Below, piece by piece: positions 62,592-64,000 of a DNA stretch of 64,000 bases. Source of the stretch: PXAP01 sp964520585. Lineage in GTDB: Bacteria > Bacteroidota > Bacteroidia > Bacteroidales > PUMT01. The translations under genes and the position numbers were made by a program. Under the pieces are notes generated by a model. It was given only the letters and a program-made list of their open reading frames with translations. It was not told the DNA's origin and did not search any database. Every line of letters starts with the position of its first letter. Position 1 is the first letter of the stretch. The stretch is from assembly GCA_964520585.1 (NCBI GenBank), contig CAZFOO010000004.1, positions 15,056 to 79,055 on the forward strand, in the 5' to 3' direction.

Positions 62592-62986
62592 TTAGATTTT
62601 AACCGCTCCAACTGTAATTGAAAACAGTCCGGTAATACTGGTTTTGAATTTTTTAATTTCAGCATCATCCATCTTTTCACCAAGTACATGGTCCGGGATT
62701 GCAAGGCTTCTCTTCTTGTATACCTTCACCGGAGCCAAGGTCAAGCACATGATCACCCGACTTGATACCTGCGTAATCAGTTGGAATACCGCAGCCTAAT
62801 CCAATATCTGCATCAGGATTGTAGCCTTCAAGGTTTTCGTAACTCTCACTGAACATGGTATAGTCACTGCCTGAACAACAATCAGTGCTGCCACAACAAC
62901 TATCACTGATCGAAGTATCGTCAGCTTTCCGTGCTATCCTGCCATATTTTTTCCCTGACAATATCCTTTATATTCTTCGCTTCCAT
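62592..62986 (-). pseudogene. arsM: Decayed arsenite methyltransferase (arsM)
   Basis: A clear remnant of ArsM, the SAM-dependent arsenite methyltransferase. Intact parts are the start (MEAKNIKDIVREK, ATG at 62986), then after a one-base slip in a run of six A's, YGRIARKADD and CCGSTDCCSG, and FSESYENLEGYNPDADIGL up to VLDLGSGEG, the SAM motif. There the sequence jumps to IQEEKP and, after another one-base shift, IPDHVLGEKM and FSITVGAVKI, the family's C-terminus. About 150 or more residues are missing. At least two frameshifts plus one internal deletion mean no active enzyme. The ars genes on both sides are intact. Confidence 0.85.
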
Positions 62987-63000
62987 TTTATTATAATCAA

Positions 63001-63429
63001 TTATTTTAACTGAGGTTCAATCTTATCTTTATACAGTGTGTAAAAGCCCTCCCTGATCTCATCCCTGACACGGATAAATTCACTGTGAATGTGCTCTTCG
63101 GTACCGGTAACATGGGATGGATCATCAAACCCGATATGGAGACGGTTCTTTACATTACCCATAAATACAGGGCAATTCTCATTTGCGCCGCCGCATACGG
63201 TTATCACATAGTCCCACTCTTCTCCCAGATATTTATCAACAGGGTCGGAGGTATGATGGCTTATATCTATGCCAATATCTTTCATTACTTCTTCAGCTTT
63301 TTGGTTGAGCTGGCCGGAAGCTTCGGTTCCGGCTGAACGAACTGTAAGGCGGTTATTAAAAGATTCCATAAAACCGTGCGCCATCTGGCTGCGGCAGGAA
63401 TTACCAGTGCAAAGGATCAGTATCTTCAT
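63001..63429 (-). CDS. arsC: Thioredoxin-coupled arsenate reductase
   Basis: A 142-residue arsenate reductase of the low-molecular-weight phosphatase fold. The P-loop CTGNSCRS begins at Cys7, and the two further redox cysteines, Cys79 and Cys86, lie in VCGGANENCPVF, as in Bacillus-type ArsC that is recycled by thioredoxin. DDPSHVTGTEEH contains the family's conserved Asp. It follows arsR by 99 bp and feeds arsenite to Acr3. Confidence 0.96.
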   Translation of the reverse strand: MKILILCTGNSCRSQMAHGFMESFNNRLTVRSAGTEASGQLNQKAEEVMKDIGIDISHHTSDPVDKYLGEEWDYVITVCGGANENCPVFMGNVKNRLHIGFDDPSHVTGTEEHIHSEFIRVRDEIREGFYTLYKDKIEPQLK

Positions 63430-63528
63430 GTTTCAGTTTTTTAATTATTTATGGTTAATGATATAAGGGTTTAATCAATATTCTGCCAAATCATATTTGC
63501 AGGCCATAGTCGCTAACTACTGAAGGAG

Positions 63529-63879
63529 TTAACAACAATCCTTTTCGATTTCGATAAAACCCGGATCGGTTTTTATCTCTTCAATAAATGATGAAAGTGT
63601 TTTTTCAAGCAGGTCCATTTTAGTGGGATTAAGGCAATAATTTGTTTTAACCCCATCGACTGTTCCTGAGATCAGACCGACTTTTTTGAGCTCCTTCAGA
63701 TGCTGATTAACTGTTGTCCGGCTCAGGGGCAATTCCTCTGAAATATCACCGGAAATGCAGGTTTTGATATCTGCAAGGTATTTTAGTATTGCAAGCCGTG
63801 CAGGATGACCCAGTGCCTTGAAAAGCGATGCCCTGACCTGGAGTTCTTTATCGAACAAGGATACTTTAGTTGCTGCCAT
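63529..63879 (-). CDS. arsR: ArsR-family arsenic-responsive repressor
   Basis: A 116-residue winged-helix regulator. SLFKALGHPARLAILKYL is the typical dimer and helix region, and LPLSRTTVNQHLKELKKVGLI is the recognition helix. The classical metal motif of E. coli ArsR (CVC) is reduced to a single cysteine in KTCISG. Two cysteines end the chain (EKDCC), so sensing probably uses a C-terminal site as in some other ArsR types. I chose ATG 63879; TTG 63888 adds three residues. It heads the arsenic operon, behind a palindromic site at 63960-63987. Confidence 0.92.
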   Translation of the reverse strand: MAATKVSLFDKELQVRASLFKALGHPARLAILKYLADIKTCISGDISEELPLSRTTVNQHLKELKKVGLISGTVDGVKTNYCLNPTKMDLLEKTLSSFIEEIKTDPGFIEIEKDCC

Positions 63880-63959
63880 ATCAAACAAGTTTTATTTAAG
63901 TTTATGATCATGCTCGTGTGTGTTAAAGTTTAGCATGGGTGCATCATATTTTCATAATT

Positions 63960-63987
63960 ATATTTGACGTAAATATACGTCAAATAT
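63960..63987. promoter_or_regulatory. Palindromic candidate ArsR operator
   Basis: ATATTTGACGT and ACGTCAAATAT form a perfect 11-bp inverted repeat around a 6-base centre. It lies about 80 bp upstream of arsR and is of the type and size bound by ArsR/SmtB dimers. On the minus strand it also contains TTGACG and, 15 bases later, TATAAT. Confidence 0.6.
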
Positions 63988-64000
63988 TTTAAATAACGTA

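Noticed and set aside
62513..62704. 63-codon minus-strand frame below the arsM start
   Set aside because: A different frame of the same decayed gene holds the real ArsM C-terminus, so this one is a by-product.
1..64000. CRISPR arrays, rRNA, tRNA, phage or transposase genes
   Set aside because: No regularly spaced repeats with unique spacers, no rRNA or tRNA-like sequence and no transposase, integrase or phage protein motif were seen by reading.

Overview
This 64 kb window is ordinary chromosomal DNA from an anaerobic or facultatively anaerobic member of the Bacteroidota, most likely a Bacteroidales/Marinilabiliales-type organism. The signs are a PorP/SprF-family type IX secretion protein, a DUF5103 protein, a fused alpha-beta 2-oxoacid dehydrogenase E1, a complete Na+-NQR with Bacteroidota-style NqrM-like helpers, few clear Shine-Dalgarno sequences, and several promoters that fit the Bacteroidota TTG / TAnnTTTG pattern. 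I see no rRNA, tRNA, CRISPR array, phage or intact insertion sequence.

Layout. 0-8.2 kb: pterin genes (a partial folE-like gene and a PTPS/QueD-family gene), hldD for LPS heptose, three Fe/Mn superoxide dismutases, a PorP/SprF-like outer-membrane protein, an OmpH/Skp-like chaperone and a glycosyltransferase. 8.2-15.3 kb (minus strand): an exported TIM-barrel isomerase-like protein, FtsB/DivIC, delta-1-pyrroline-5-carboxylate dehydrogenase, a DctPQM TRAP transporter and a ThiS-like/ThiF-like pair. 15.5-25.4 kb (plus strand): a tungsten/molybdenum island with an aldehyde:ferredoxin oxidoreductase (AOR) family enzyme, a WtpABC tungstate importer, and MobB-like, MoeA, short MoaA, MoaC, a lipoprotein inorganic-pyrophosphatase homologue and a MOSC-MogA fusion, several joined by overlapping start and stop codons. 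25.6-38.7 kb: an HD protein, DUF5103, nqrABCDEF, apbE (flavinylates NqrB/NqrC), two NqrM-like small membrane proteins and the fused E1. 38.8-43.5 kb: NhaC antiporter, two stand-alone LytTR proteins, an exported C26-type glutamine amidotransferase and a possible 30-residue membrane peptide. 43.5-52.1 kb (minus): a trehalose-from-glycogen operon, GlgX/TreX, TreZ and a TreY-MalQ fusion. 52.3-61.2 kb: a DJ-1/PfpI lipoprotein, a tocopherol-cyclase-like protein, an S41 peptidase, a Tat-exported TIM-barrel protein, a DoxX-like protein and a split-Soret-type dihaem cytochrome. 61.4-64 kb (minus): an arsenic operon, arsR - arsC - (decayed arsM) - acr3, with a palindromic candidate operator.

How the genes fit together. 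The best candidate for a dedicated system is the AOR island. Tungstate would enter through WtpABC, be placed on pyranopterin made by MoaA/MoaC and MoeA/MogA, and be used by the AOR. The ThiS-like/ThiF-like pair probably supplies sulfur to the pterin; MoaE is not in the window. The Na+ economy genes (NQR and NhaC) and the trehalose operon suggest a saline or osmotically variable habitat (inference).

Between the genes there are at least three families of short dispersed repeats (about 160 bp, 100 bp and 53 bp) and a 17-bp tandem repeat that starts inside the nqrA stop region. The arsenite methyltransferase gene is a clear pseudogene. Identities and counts given here were made by eye from the sequence; no database search was possible.
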